Positions 23,000 to 34,351 of a stretch of 64,000 nucleotides of DNA are shown piece after piece. A program made the translations under genes and the position numbers. The notes under the pieces were generated by a model. It saw nothing but the letters and a program-made list of their open reading frames with translations, was not told the DNA's origin and did not search any database. The number at the start of each line of letters is the position of its first letter. The first letter of the stretch is position 1. The DNA comes from Dasypus novemcinctus (Eukaryota > Chordata > Mammalia > Cingulata > Dasypodidae). Location of the stretch: assembly GCF_030445035.2 (NCBI RefSeq), contig NC_080688.1, positions 71,023,449 through 71,087,448 of the forward strand, in the 5' to 3' direction.

Positions 23000-24060
23000 T
23001 CAGAAGCCATTTCACCTTTGTTAATAAATATAACTGGAAAGACCAATGTTTCCAGCTATATGGCTACTATGGATATAAGTGACACAACCGTAAGTTCACT
23101 TCTGAACTCTCTGCTATCCCCATCTTCTGGTGGGAACATCACACCTGTCCTAACACAACTAAAAAGAAAAATTATTCTAGAATGTTGCAGGTCAGTTTCC
23201 TTGAGACTTGGACTCTGAGTTAGAGATTTGCACCCAGGAGGTTTATTGGGAAGTGTTTTGGCATCAACACCTTTTGGGCAAGCCACTGCAGTATCTATTA
23301 CACAGTACTGCCACTGCTGGAGAAAAATATTACTTCACTATCTATTTCAAGGACAATTCTGACATCAACTATCTCATTTTCTACAGATGTCAAAGGAGAA
23401 CCTGAAGGGCTATAAATCTATCCACACTTACTGAGGGGCTCACATTCACTACTTTCATTGTAGATATCAGCACCACACTCTTCACATTTACTTCTGGAAC
23501 CTCTACACCATCTTCTTCAACTTTGATCTATAACATCCCCCAAAGGATTATAGGTGAAAGGCAGACATTACTGTAATACATCTACTTTGAACTTTCAGGG
23601 CTACACCTACTTCAAGACAAAAGACATCACTGAAAATATTATTTCAAAGGTATCAATTAAGGAGACAAATATCACAAACATGCTGTATACTCCTTTAACT
23701 GAAATTACTCCAGGTTATCACCTCATCAGACACCCCAGCAACCTCTAGCACAGCTACATTACAGCAACTTTAGAAGGTATCCCTGCAATGGTAAAAACCA
23801 GAGATCTGACTTGCCCTTGTCTTCTGTCCCCTCCTCTAATGTGGGAAGTAATTTGAAGAGAACTATACTTCTACCTCCAATGTTAAAGCTGAACTAATAT
23901 AAGCAACCAGTCTAGGAAAAATTACTTAGAATGTTGCTTTTCCATGTGTGCCTGTGTAGACTGTAATCTCAGCTAATTTAGATGCAATAAAAACCTCAGC
24001 AGATCTAACTGATTCAGTCATTTCAGGTGTAGTCATTAAAGACACCTTCAATTTTATCTA
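23000..24060 (+). other. decayed Ser/Thr-rich tract, possible mucin-type remnant
   Basis: No intact gene. Plus-strand stretches at 23018-23218 and 23554-23748 are rich in Ser, Thr, Asn and Ile with potential N-glycosylation triplets (NIT, NVS, NIT), interrupted by stops. The composition resembles 251-1660 and, more weakly, 47.6-49.3 kb. I treat it as a candidate relic, not a gene. Confidence 0.25.
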
Positions 24061-24116
24061 ATACAGGTGTAAATATTGCACACAATTTTGAATACTATAT
24101 TTGAAATACCTTTTGC

Positions 24117-24188
24117 TATTTGTGATTTTGCAGCCTAAGAGATGATATGCAGGCTTGTGATTTTGCAAGCCTAAGAGATGATATGCAG
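24117..24188 (+). repeat. ~36-bp tandem duplication
   Basis: TTGTGATTTTGCA(A)GCCTAAGAGATGATATGCAG appears twice in direct succession with one or two differences. Confidence 0.85.
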
Positions 24189-24218
24189 TGTGAATGAGCC
24201 AGGGAGACCTGGCCAAAA

Positions 24219-24553
24219 GCAGGAGGAAGACAATTTTTAATGGAAAAATCCAGTATCTCCAAAGCACAAAAGGCATATTCATTTTAACCTCACCTAGAAT
24301 AGATTCAAAATAGTGAAAAGAGTGGACTAAAGGAAGTTTCAAAGAATTTAAAAACATCAATACCACATAAAGATTATTTAACTGCAGGAGGAAGACAATT
24401 TTTAATGGAAAAATCCAATATCTCCAAAGCACAAAAGGTATATTTATTTTGACCTTACCTAGAATAGACTCAAAAATAGTGAAAATAGTGGACTAAAGGA
24501 AGTTTCAAAGAATTTAAAAACATCAATGCCACATAAAAAAGATTATTTAACTG
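24219..24553 (+). repeat. 165-bp tandem duplication
   Basis: The segment starting GCAGGAGGAAGACAATTTTT at 24219 is repeated from 24384 with a few substitutions and small indels, ending in GATTATTTAACTG in both copies. It lies just upstream of an old L1 ORF2 fragment and has no coding potential. Confidence 0.92.
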
Positions 24554-24559
24554 TAATAC

Positions 24560-25690
24560 ATAAATAGAAATTTAAAAAAGAGTAACAATAGTCCCATATG
24601 TCTGGAAACAAAGTAAAACACTTTTATATAATCCTGGGGCTGAAGGGCAAATTATAAGTGAAATTGCTAAATACTTAGGTGTGAACGGTTAAAAATTTAA
24701 AAGCTAAAAATTGTGAGGCACAGGTAAAGTAGTACTTAAAGGGGAATTTGTACATTTAATGTATTTATCAAAAGCAAGGAATAATGAAAACAAACGCACT
24801 AAGCATTAAAATAATGAAGTTGTAAGATTGTAAATGATGTAAAAGAGTGAACCCCAAAAAACAAGAAGGAAGGAAATAAGAATTGGTTAAGGGCGAACCT
24901 AAATGGAATAGTAACTCATCATTTAAACTATAAAACTAACAAAGCCAGCATTTGTTTATTTGAAAAAGATTGAAAAGATAGACACAAGCCAGGAAAGATG
25001 AATCAAGAAAAAAATTGCAAATGAACAAAATACAGATTGACAAAGCTATACAATAACAAGCATAAGAGAGATGAAAAGAACAATAAAGGAAAATTATAAA
25101 CAATTCTAAACTAATGCAATTGCTAGCCTAGATGAATGGATATGTTTCTGGAAAGATCCAAAATATAAAAAATGACTAAACTGAAAGAGAAAACTTGAAT
25201 AGGCCACTTTTATTATAGAAGTTGGCAGCTATTCATCTTTCCCCAAAATCCTTGTTTTGAGATAGTTTCTTTTCACTTAACTTTAAAGGAATAGATAATT
25301 ACAATTGTAATCAATGTATTCAGATAATAGAAAAAGAAGAAAAGCTGGTCGAGTCATTTTACTGGAACCTTTAATCTCAAACCAGGTAAGGACAATATCT
25401 ACAGAGAAAATTATATGTCAGCCTCATTTATGAAAATGAGTGCTTAAAACTAAGTAAAACATTAGCTCATTGAATCCAACAGTGTGCTAAATATAATATA
25501 TCATGATAAGGTTGAGGTTGTTCCAGGAATTAAGGATATTTCAACATCAGACATTTTATCAACATAATTCACATTAATGGGCCAAGGAAAAAAGAATAAC
25601 CCACATAGTTACATTAATAGACACAGAAAAAAACATTAAATAAAATTCACCACCTATTTTTTATTAAAAGACTCTCATAACAATGGAATT
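24560..25690 (+). mobile_element. ancient L1 ORF2 fragment
   Basis: Degenerate but recognisable ORF2 text: a TTTATTTGAAAAAGATTGAA block equivalent to [12 protein letters not shown], then an equivalent of the RT region including ATTAATAGACACAGAAAAAA (IDAEKAF-like). Riddled with stops. It belongs to an older, eutherian-wide L1 age class than L1-A/B. Confidence 0.75.
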
Positions 25691-25974
25691 ATAAGGTACA
25701 AGAAGATACTTTGGTGCCCCATTTGCACCTTTTCAGCACAGTTGTTCTCATGCATGCCAACAGCTTTTTAATGCATGCACCAGTGACTCAGTCTGAGGGT
25801 GTCCCTGGAGGTAGCAGTTTGGTTAGCCTGTGTGCGGGGAAGGCTGGATGTGCTGGTAAGACTATACTCCTCAAAGTAGCCCTCAACCAGTGATGGACAG
25901 GAATTGTTGATCAGAAATCTCAACTTTCTCATCTCTTGTTTTTGCAGAGGGTAACTCCAAGGTATGGTCTATAC

Positions 25975-26168
25975 CCAGGGTTATAAATATTTTAGGCTTT
26001 GGGGGCTATCAGCTCTGTTCTGCAATTACTCAACTTGCTGTTGCAGCACAAAAGCAGCTACAGATGATACCTAAAGGATGAGTGTGGCTGTGTTACAATA
26101 AAACTGTATTTACAAAAAGAGGCTGATGGTCAGATTTGGCCCTTGGCCCATAGTTTGTAGAGCCCTTT
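25975..26168 (-). mobile_element. ancient non-autonomous hAT-type DNA transposon relic
   Basis: Carries the widespread mammalian words CAATAAAACTGTATTTACAA and GATTTGGCCCTTGGCCCATA with a degenerate end AGTTTGTAGAGCCC. I recognise the type but not the exact Repbase name. Non-coding. Confidence 0.5.
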
Positions 26169-27773
26169 CTACATGGTTTCCCAGAAGTTCTCAGCATGAT
26201 TAACTCCAGGTGCCCAGAATAGTAATGTGCTCATTTACACACTCTGTATTTAGTTCTTTTCCTTCCTAACCTCACTTCCTTCCTTCCCTAGTGGTGCTCC
26301 TGGGATCACTTCCCCCCTAGACCACTTAGACTCAAATTCTTATCTCAGTATCTAGTCCAAGGGAAACCAACTAGGTTAGTTGATATCAGAGGAGATCCTA
26401 GGAATCAGACCCTTAGGATGGGATTCTGGAAACAAGGCCACCAAAGGCCCCGAAGGCCCCGAAGTACCATTGCTGGTTAGTGTGGGGCTGATAACCCCAG
26501 GGCATCGTAATTACTGGACTTCCACCTTAATGGACCAGTATGGGGTACAGTGGGAAAGGGATGCACTGACTTAGATAAACTCTAGTGCTTGAAATGTATG
26601 GGGACAGTGGTAATTCAAAGAAGGTGGAGTTGGCTAGCTATTGTTAATAGCCATAGGAGCTCTGAAGGAAGAAAATGGCAGGATCAGAAGCCAGAAAGCC
26701 TCCATTTTAACAGCTTTTGCAGCTAAAAGGAAGACTATGCTGAAAATCGGGCTGCATTTGATTTGATTTGATTGGGAGAGAGGCTGAATCCAATGCTCTG
26801 GAAAATCTAATATCAGGGACTTGATAGTAAAGGAGTGGGACTCTTTAATGTGGGTGGGTTCACTTGAAATTCTGAAATTACAGATTTTCCTTAATCTCCT
26901 GGGCTGACTATTAGAGGGAGCAGCCTTCAATTCCCTGAAGACTATGCAACATCTTACCTGAGGGAATTACCTTGTAAGAAGATGCTTTTCCTTCTCATAA
27001 TCAGTTCCTACCTCCTCTCATTGCTTATAGAAAAATAACCAAGGTCAAGTCTCTGCATGGTCTGATTGAGAAACCACTGTCCCTACTACGAGAGTAAGGG
27101 ATTATTCACCTAAAGAGCTGCAGGTCTAGCCAATAGAAGAACTGGGAGACATGCCTAGGTTTGGAACCTGAGGGTGCTGGACCAGGGAGGGCAGGATATA
27201 AGGCTGACTGTAGTTGATAGGGGTACAATCTCTAATAAGCTAGGATTTAACATCCTTTTCAGGACACATGGAGACAGTCCTAACACCCTGCTGGAATGTC
27301 TCCTTGAAGCTTGAGAATGGATGGCCCACAGTAAATGAGGATATGCCAGAATTGTCTTGACATCATTGAGGAAGGATCAAAAGGCTCAGAGAAGTGACTA
27401 TGCTAGAGGAGATTTATTATGTAAAACCAGAGAATCCCCTTGCTGACTATGTTCCTTGAGGGGGCCAGCAGACACTCCCTTCTTTAAAGTGCTAGAACAT
27501 GCTACTGAGAGAGTCACTGGCATTGGTGAGAAGTTCAGTGGTGGCTGTCCTGTGCTGGCCCGGCTCGGTCTATAGAACTGGGTAAAGATAGCAGAATGGC
27601 CAAGTGGTCCACTTAGCACTCAGAGACATGGTGGATGAAAGTACTATGTGGACAGCCAGGCTGAAGAGTAACTAGGGACCTTGACCTGCAGGGATCTGTA
27701 GCAGTGACCACTGAGCCAATGACCCATGTACAGCTGAAAAAGGTAGGATTTGATTTAAATAACCAGATGTATC
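26169..27773. other. no gene recognised
   Basis: About 1.6 kb of ordinary-composition DNA. Open stretches at 26380-26574, 26634-26930 (minus) and 27398-27619 (minus) are short, show no domains and look like chance. Confidence 0.5.
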
Positions 27774-28035
27774 AAGAGCTGGTAAGCAACACCTGTCCTC
27801 TGTGCACTGCTCTCATCATTTTTCCTCTGCCACGTGGCCACGCAAGTAAACCTGGAGATTTATAATCTATAAGTGGGAATTGTAGCTTGTAAATCAGCCC
27901 TCTTTATCCCTTTTCACCCCTTCCTCTCTACCTCAGACCCCTGCTCTGTAATTTTCACCCATTACTCTTCCTTCCCTACCTGAATAAATTACCTAACTCA
28001 CTGGGAAAAAAAAAAAAAAAAGAGCTGGTAAGCAA
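27774..28035 (+). pseudogene. short 5'-truncated mRNA retrocopy with poly-A and TSD
   Basis: The insert 27790-28019 is flanked by the perfect 16-bp direct repeat AAGAGCTGGTAAGCAA (27774-27789 and 28020-28035). It ends in about 14 A residues preceded by an AATAAA signal at 27983-27988, 18-20 bp upstream. This is the signature of L1-mediated retroposition of the 3' end of a polyadenylated transcript. The pyrimidine-rich body has no ORF. I could not identify the parent gene; it might be a 3' UTR or a non-coding RNA. Confidence 0.88.
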
Positions 28036-28264
28036 AAAGTAATGTCAGCTGCAGCAGTGGAAAGTTCTGATACCTCTCCCTGTTTCCTCTGTTTGGTGCT
28101 CCAAGCTAATACCTAGATGTCTCTCCAGAGCTGGTTCATGGCCTCAGAAGTGTGGTACCTCTCTGCTGTGTGTCTGGTTTCTAGGAGGGTGTTAGACTCC
28201 TCTAGATTATAGGCAAAGGATTCCTAGTTTTGACTGCAGGATCAGGGAGGGATTCTGAAAGCTG

Positions 28265-28670
28265 CTGTTTTAGTTTCCTAGCTGTCAAAAAGAAATACCA
28301 TACAGTGGGCCAACAGGAATATATTAGCTCACAGTTTAAGAGGCTAGAAGGCTTGCTTCTTCAAGGATGGTAATCTTCTGGCTGGCCAAAAATCTTTAGG
28401 ATTCCTTGGTCATTCTGTCACCTGGCAGTGCACATAATGATGTCCTTCTGTCAGCTCCTGGGGCTTTACTCTCTGTGGCTTTCTCTATAAGACCTCAAGT
28501 AATAGGATTCAGATCCATTCTGATTCAATTAGGCCACACCTTAATGGAGGAGAGGAACCTCATCAAAAGGACCTCTTTATGGTGGATTCCCATCCTTAGG
28601 AACAGATTAAGATTAAGAACATGTTTTTCTGGAGAAGCTAACTCCAAGCAACCATAACTTTCATGAGGCA
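28265..28670 (-). mobile_element. MaLR/MLT1-like LTR relic
   Basis: Begins TTTTAGTTTCCTAGCTG...AAATACCATACAGTGGG and has CTCACAGTTTAAGAGGCTAG, the reverse complement of the well-known 3' end of MaLR LTRs (stem CTGTGAG...GGTATTT). It runs into TAAGAACATGTTTTTCTGGA. The family name is by memory of the consensus; edges are approximate. Confidence 0.5.
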
Positions 28671-28859
28671 TTGTGGCCCCCTTCCTGATTACTTGGGTTG
28701 TAATGGACTGCTTCAGTCTGATACCATCTTTCCATCCTTCTTTGGTCCCCACTTTTTCCTGGTCATTCTAATCGACATCATCTTCTCATCCCGCAGGTGG
28801 GCAGGGATCAAAGGCTATTCCCACCAAGTCCATGTCCACATCTGTGGTCATTTATACAC

Positions 28860-29000
28860 CAATTCTTCAAAAATCTTTTCAAGAACCCCCTGTGTTTCAG
28901 GCTCTGTGGCAGGTTCTGGGAATACAGGATGAATAAAACAGTCCTTACCTTTAAGGCGATAACATTCTTGAGGGGAAAGATAGACTTATGGGGAAAAAAT
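28860..29000 (-). mobile_element. L2-like fragment
   Basis: CAGGCTCTGTGGCAGGTTCTGGGAATACAGGATGAATAAAACAGTCC-type text (quoted in parts) resembles the reverse complement of a common L2 3' region. Low-resolution assignment. Confidence 0.4.
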
Positions 29001-29115
29001 GGGAAGGAATGCAGATTCTACACAGATGAGTGAGGTTGAAGGAATAGTATAGGGAGAGATCAGGTAGAGTTGATACCTTTTCTCAGAGGGATTTAGGGAA
29101 CATGTACCCTAAAAG

Positions 29116-29265
29116 AGTGCTTCTCAAATTGTAATGTGCATAGGAAATACCTGGGGAGCTAGTTAAACTGCAGATTCTGCTTCCGTATGTCTGGGGTGAG
29201 GCCTGAGATTCTGCATTTCTAAGAAGCTCCTGCTCCTGCTTCAGTTCCTAGAGCAGATGGGAGGA
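29116..29265. mobile_element. MER5/MER3-like hAT-Charlie relic
   Basis: Contains GCTTCTCAAATTGTAATGTG, ACCTGGGGAGCTAGTTAAA and GGTGAGGCCTGAGATTCTGC, matching the layout of short Charlie-type elements that begin CAGTGGTTCTCAA. The right terminus is degraded. Confidence 0.5.
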
Positions 29266-29700
29266 CTTAGACCCACACGGGCGGGCGTACTACAAGAGCG
29301 GAGGGGCCCTCCTCCTCCCATAATCTTTCATTCCATATCTTATACTAAAAAGACACAAAGGTGAGAAATTTCCAGTTTTCTTGGATTCCATTGTTTGACT
29401 GAAGAGGGGCCAGAGATGCACTTGGAATGTCATAAAGTATCCAAACTGTGACACATAAGAAAAAAATCCTGAAGCAAAAATTGTTGCCTTAATACTTTCA
29501 GTATTTTCAGCAATGAGATTCAAGCAGTGTATCTAGCTGATGTAGCAAGCTGCTTTAGGGATTTGAGAAAATCAGTTGTCCTCTGAAAACAGCTTAGCTA
29601 GGATCTTTTTGGTCTTTGTCTTCCTGAAATGCCCCGATCTCAGAGCTTGGTTCTGAAGAAATTGAGAACAAGTAAAAAGAGACTGAAGAAGGCATTCTTA
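29266..29700. other. no gene recognised
   Basis: No repeat family or coding region is evident. The minus-strand open stretch 29290-29523 has no domain. Confidence 0.4.
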
Positions 29701-29702
29701 AA

Positions 29703-29860
29703 TTGAGTGGTTCTCAAATTTGCCTGCACATTGAGGGAGTTAAAAATATGCTATTTCCTGGAGTCCTACACCAGAGATACTTATGTAGTTGGGATGGGGA
29801 GTAGCCTGAGCACTAGAATTTTAAAAAGCACTCCAGGTGATTCTAAAATAGGATGAGATC
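29703..29860. mobile_element. MER5A-like element
   Basis: Opens GTGGTTCTCAAATTTGCCTG and closes CACTCCAGGTGATTCTAA, the expected near-palindromic ends of MER5A. Confidence 0.65.
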
Positions 29861-31120
29861 CAGTGCTAGGTTAAAGGATTGATGAAATAAGCCTTTTAAA
29901 ATACATTCTGTAATATTTCTTTGATCGATTGGTATAAGTGCTATGCCAAAGACATGGAAGACTTGGAACTTAAGTGCCACTTTGATCCCTTCTTCGGCTC
30001 ACCAAGGACAGGTTTACTAGGGCTGTCTTAGAACTTTCATATGCTAGAGACAGTGGAATTCCTACTCCATTTCACAGCAGACATTAAATTGCAGCCACAT
30101 CCCACATTAGCCATAACTAATATTTAATTATGTGAGTTGAACTACAGTAAATATTAATTTCTTAGTTTTTGTTTTGAAATTCTGCAGTCATTACATTTTA
30201 AATTTCCTTTGGGGCCAAATATTTAGGTCTCAAATATTTAGTAGACCCTTGCAGTTTGTTGGCATCCATGATACCACCGCCCTCAGCAGAGCTCCCTGTA
30301 ACGGGGGCACACAGAAGGGACTCTTCATTTCCCTGCACTGCCGCTCTACACAGGGTAAGGCAATTGCCCTGAGCTCCAGACTTCGCTAAGTTCAGCCTCA
30401 GATGTGTCTTTTCAAAGACTGAGCTAGACAAACTATCTATAACTTTATCGTGGAGTTAAGAGTCTTGCCCTTAGCAGCTCACTTGCAGACATCAGAGTTC
30501 TTTGCTAAAAAGCTGAGCCAGCAGCTACTTACAGGACTCTGTTACAAGCAGGGACAGAAACCCTAACTGTCTCCCATTGGCTACCAGTCAGTGATGACAA
30601 GGGAGCTTTTACCTGCACAACTCGAGGCACAAGTCCCAACAGTTAGCTTCAATCTGTCAGCAGGGGCAGGTGGCTCACCCAGAGCCCTCTGTGAGGGTAC
30701 AGAGGTATGGAGAGATTACTCTGCTTGGTCCTCTCTTTGGCCCCCACCCTGATTCTTTTGGGCTGAGTAGTGACTCAGGAAGCAGCACCTGGGTAAGGAG
30801 ACCCTAGCTTCCAGAGAGATCTTACAAAGACTGAAGCCTCATAGGATAAGAGAGATTTCTAATTCTACTATCGCTGAGGCTAATGGGGGCAGGATTGCCC
30901 CTTGCTTATGCTGTCACAGACCTCTCAGTCTGCCTGATTTTTTTTCCCTCAAGGCCATACCTGATCATTATGTTAACCTGCTTTCAATACAAAATGTGCT
31001 GGGGAACAGAAATTACTAAAGAAGAAACCTAAAAGATTAACAAGCCTGTGAAGGGAAAATCAAAGTCATGACTAAGCAGAAAAAAAAAAAAAAAATTAAA
31101 ACAACAATAAGACAATCTTT
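29861..31120. other. no gene recognised
   Basis: About 1.25 kb with short open stretches (30174-30389 plus, 30198-30431 minus) lacking domains. A CAGTCATT...GGTAAGG pattern near 30183-30359 could mimic an exon, but it has no supported frame. A 17-base A-rich run lies at 31079-31096. Confidence 0.4.
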
Positions 31121-31290
31121 TACACCAGGAGGTCTCAACTCTGGCTATACATTAGAATCACCTGGAACAAGGTTTTAAAATCTGACCTCGTGGGATAAAG
31201 ACAAAAATGAAAATGGGCTGGGAGATCCAGATCTAAATGTTCTGGGTGGGGCTTGAACACTGGTTTTATTTAAAAGTTCCCAGGCCATTT
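31121..31290. mobile_element. MER5A-like element
   Basis: GGTCTCAACTCTGGCTATAC followed by ATTAGAATCACCTGG at the left and TGGGTGGGGCTTG on the right fit a diverged MER5A. Confidence 0.65.
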
Positions 31291-31309
31291 CTCATATATT
31301 GCATAGCCA

Positions 31310-31720
31310 GAATTCAGGACCTATTATACTAGCAAAAATATAAAACTGTGTAGGTGCTGGCAGGGATGGTGGCAGGATGATTCTAGAAAGCAAAATGGCA
31401 ATATTTGGTCAAATTAAGGACATGCATATCTATGACTCAGCAATTCTGCTCCTAGGTATTCCAAAGAAATTTTTCTTCATCTCCATCAGGGAACTTGGTT
31501 AAGATATTTGTAGTGACCAGGAGTTGGAAACAACCTCGGTACCAACCTGGGTGATTGGCTACTTCAATGAAGTGGTTGCACAAACAGCAGGTGTATTAAT
31601 GGACTTAGAGTACCTGGGATGGGCCTTAAAAGCACAGTACTTATTGAAAACAGCAAGAAGCAGAATGAGACCATACAAAAACATTTCATGAATTGAAATT
31701 ACATGAACCTAAAGTAATCA
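31310..31720 (+). mobile_element. ancient L1 ORF2 C-terminal fragment
   Basis: GGTGCTGGCAGGGATGGTGG, then ACTCAGCAATTCTGCTCCTA and AGTTGGAAACAACC correspond to the end of L1 ORF2 (the segment around the HCWWEC motif and [10 protein letters not shown] in L1-A). Strongly decayed. Confidence 0.75.
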
Positions 31721-31764
31721 TACTCATCTTGTAAAAACACTCATACCAAAACACAGTAACATGA

Positions 31765-31915
31765 CCCTATGAAGGCAATCCGATTATCATGCCCATTTTA
31801 CAGTTCAATTAATGGAGGCACAGAGAAGCATAAAAGCTTGCCCAAGTTCACAGAGATAATAATCTATTAAGGCAAGAAATCTCAGGCTATCTAATGCCAG
31901 ATACTGTGCTATCAA
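31765..31915 (-). repeat. MIR SINE fragment
   Basis: CCCATTTTACAGTTCAATTA, GGCACAGAGAAGC and GCCCAAGTTCACAGAG are the reverse-strand MIR signature. Confidence 0.7.
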
Positions 31916-31979
31916 TCACCAGCTTCCTCAAAGACTCAAGCTGAAGCTCTCAGACCACACTGTGATCAAAGGGGTTTGC

Positions 31980-32410
31980 AGAGCCGGTGGTAGGCAGAAT
32001 GCTGGGCCTTCATAGATGTCCACCTGTTACTCCCCAACCTGTGGCTATGATAGGTTTCATGGCAAAGGGGAATTAAGGTTACAGATGGAATTGAGGTGAC
32101 TGATCAGACCAGGTGGACCCAATGTAATCAGAAGAGTCCTTAATGTAGAAGAGGGAGGCAGATGAGTGTCAGGGTGATGTGGTGTGAGGAGGCTTCAACC
32201 TGCTATTATGGCTATCAAGATGGAAATGGGGCCACAAGTCAAGGAATGCAGCAGCCTCTGGAAGCTGGAAAGGACATGAAAATGAATTCTCCTCTTTAGC
32301 ATCCAGAAAGGAACATAGTCCTGCTGTCACTTTGATTTTAGCTCAGAGATACCCATGCTAGACCTCTAGAACTGTAAGCTAAAACATTTGTTTTATTCTT
32401 TAAAAAAAAG
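31980..32410 (+). mobile_element. MLT1-like MaLR LTR relic
   Basis: GGTAGGCAGAATGCTGGGCC, AGATGTCCACCTGTTACTCC, GTGGACCCAATGTAATCAGA and CTCTAGAACTGTAAGCTAAA follow the order of an MLT1D-type LTR. The 3' end is eroded. Confidence 0.65.
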
Positions 32411-32476
32411 ACCACATCAATACACATTAAAGTGTGTGTGGTGGAGGAGAATGGGAGTAAGATGTGAAGATAAAGG

Positions 32477-33053
32477 TGAATTGTTAGAAGTTTGCAATAA
32501 TTAACAAGCTGCAGCTCAGTTCCCCTGATATGCATTGGGGAAAGGCTAACCCCCTCCCCCATAAGCCTATGTGTCTGAGGGCATGGCACTTCCCCAAAGG
32601 TCAACAAAGAAACCACTTAGAAATGGGAGTAAAGGGAGATGGAGTCCTTCACTACCTGCATATCAAAGGGAAATGGAAACCTTCACTATCTGCATATCTA
32701 AGGGTGATTAAAACAAAAACAACCCTTTACTCCCTACAGATCAAAGGAACACCTGCTCTTCCAGCATTCAAGGGAAAGTTTTCATCTCTAGGACTTCCTA
32801 TTGGCCCATGCACCTCACTCGGACCCTCAGCCCCTTCCCACTGACTATCATTTTCCTGCTTAAGAAAGTTCTGTATAAATTCAAATCCCCCCTTCCAGGA
32901 TAGGGCTGAAGTCTCTCTTCAGACCCCACCATGCTGGTGGGGGTGCTGAAGTCTGTTCCTCAGACCCTCTCCTTTGGGAGAGCTTCCCGATATACTTTCT
33001 GCCTGCAATCAGTCTCCATGTCGCAATGAGCACTATTTTTCTCCAACATGAAT
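32477..33053 (+). mobile_element. solo LTR of an endogenous retrovirus with 5-bp TSD
   Basis: The LTR is 32482-33048 (567 bp). It begins TGTTAG and ends CCAACA (TG...CA, inverted TGTT/AACA), and is bracketed by perfect TGAAT at 32477-32481 and 33049-33053. A TATA-like TATAAAT lies at 32874-32880. Upstream are imperfect direct repeats ACTA(C/T)CTGCATATC at 32651 and 32685 plus a weaker copy near 32729, resembling LTR enhancer repeats. No internal retroviral genes are present, so the provirus has recombined to a solo LTR. The ERV class was not determined. Confidence 0.85.
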
Positions 33054-33924
33054 AAATAAGAGGTGAATTGAGGTGTAAGAGCAGCTTAACCCTCTGCACC
33101 TAAGCTAAAAGAAAAATTAAGTGTGTGGGGCAGCAATGAGTAGTGAGCAGAACAAAAGGATGTGCATACAAGGTGACTTGACCTCAGGAAAGTCCTGTGT
33201 GAGGCTAAATCCAGGATCCACAGAGACAAGAAAAGTGCCCCTGAAGCAGAAGTGGTCAATTCAAGTCAGTTTAATCAGTGTATCAGTACATAACTGAAAA
33301 CTCTAGCCCAGGCCCTAAGGGCTTGAAAATTCAGGTGGAAGGAGCTTAAGGACACTGAGGCTTTCCTCAGGGTTGGTTTACTTTTGAAGAGATAGAAAAG
33401 GAAGGCCTTCCAAACAGTGTGGAGAACCAGTATGGAGAAGAAATGGAAGTGGGACTAAGAAGAGCATGGTGACTAGCAGGGAGGAGATGGCCTGGCTTGC
33501 ATGAAAGTTGCATGTTGTAGGGGAGGGGCATGGTGCAAAACAAAACTGCACAGATGATCTGGGACCACTGGACTTTGAAAGGCAGGCAGAGTCTGAACTC
33601 AACTCACAGGGAAATACAAAGCTGTTGATGAAGGGAGAGGCACGAAGAAGATTGAATTTAATGAAGTTTGTTTATGAAGCAATATATTAACTGAATGGTG
33701 GCTGGAAAGACTGTCAGCAGGGAAGCCCTGTAGAGTGCTTCAGAAATCCCACAGGGATGGAAATCTTAGCCTAGGGTGCACACTGGGGCATTGGCCAGGA
33801 AGGGGCCTTTAAGGCACATTTTACAGGATCTGGTGAACTGGTGGGATATAAAGAATCATAAAAAATGTTGCCAGTGTTTCAGGAAATAGGGACATTATTT
33901 TAATATGAAGATATGCTATTTTAA
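33054..33924. other. no gene recognised
   Basis: About 0.9 kb of unremarkable DNA; open stretches on both strands are short and domain-free. Confidence 0.4.
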
Positions 33925-34351
33925 AACATGAGGTATGGGAAGTGGATTTGACCCAATGGATAGGGCGTCCGCCTACCACATGGGAGGTCCGCGGTTCAAA
34001 CCCAGGGCCTCCTGGCCCGTGTGATGAGTTGGCCCACGTGCAGTGCTCATGTGCCGTGCCACGCAGGGTGTCCCTGTGTGGGGGAGCCCCATGCGCAAGG
34101 AGTACACCCCGTAAGGAGAGCTGCCCACGTGAAAAACATGCAGTCTGTCCAGGAGTGTCACTGCACACACGGAGAGCTGACACAACAAGATGACGCAACA
34201 AAAAGAGACACAGATTGCTGGTGCTGTGGACAAGAATACAAGTGGACACAGAAGAACACACAGCAAATGGACACAGGGAGCAGACTATGGGGGCGGAAGA
34301 GAAATTAAAAATAATAACAAATCTTTAAAACAAACAAACAAACATGAGGTA
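33925..34351 (+). mobile_element. DAS SINE (long, tRNA-derived)
   Basis: Body 33936-34340 with TSD AACATGAGGTA at 33925-33935 and 34341-34351. The tRNA-like head is GGGAAGTGGATTTGACCCAA, with a B box GGTTCAAACCC at 33993-34003. It is followed by the DAS-specific body (GCAAGGAGTACACCCCGTAA) and an A-rich tail (AAATCTTTAAAACAAAC). Transcribed by RNA polymerase III by analogy and mobilised by L1. Open stretches across it recur in every copy and are not genes. Confidence 0.95.

Noticed and set aside
24117-24553. CRISPR-like or satellite array
   Set aside because: Only two copies of each unit, directly adjacent, in mammalian DNA; a simple tandem duplication.
30183-30359. Possible exon bounded by CTGCAG and GGTAAGG
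   Set aside because: Weak pyrimidine tract and no recognisable or clearly maintained coding frame.
33936-34010. tRNA gene
   Set aside because: A and B boxes are present, but the sequence is the head of a DAS SINE, lacks a complete cloverleaf and is followed by the SINE body and A-rich tail; the same holds for the other copies.
33821-34308. Recurring 80-170 codon frames that look like a protein family across the window (33.8, 46.5, 54.5, 57.9, 61.0, 63.3 kb)
   Set aside because: They are translations of the DAS SINE body, so the apparent conservation comes from the repeat.
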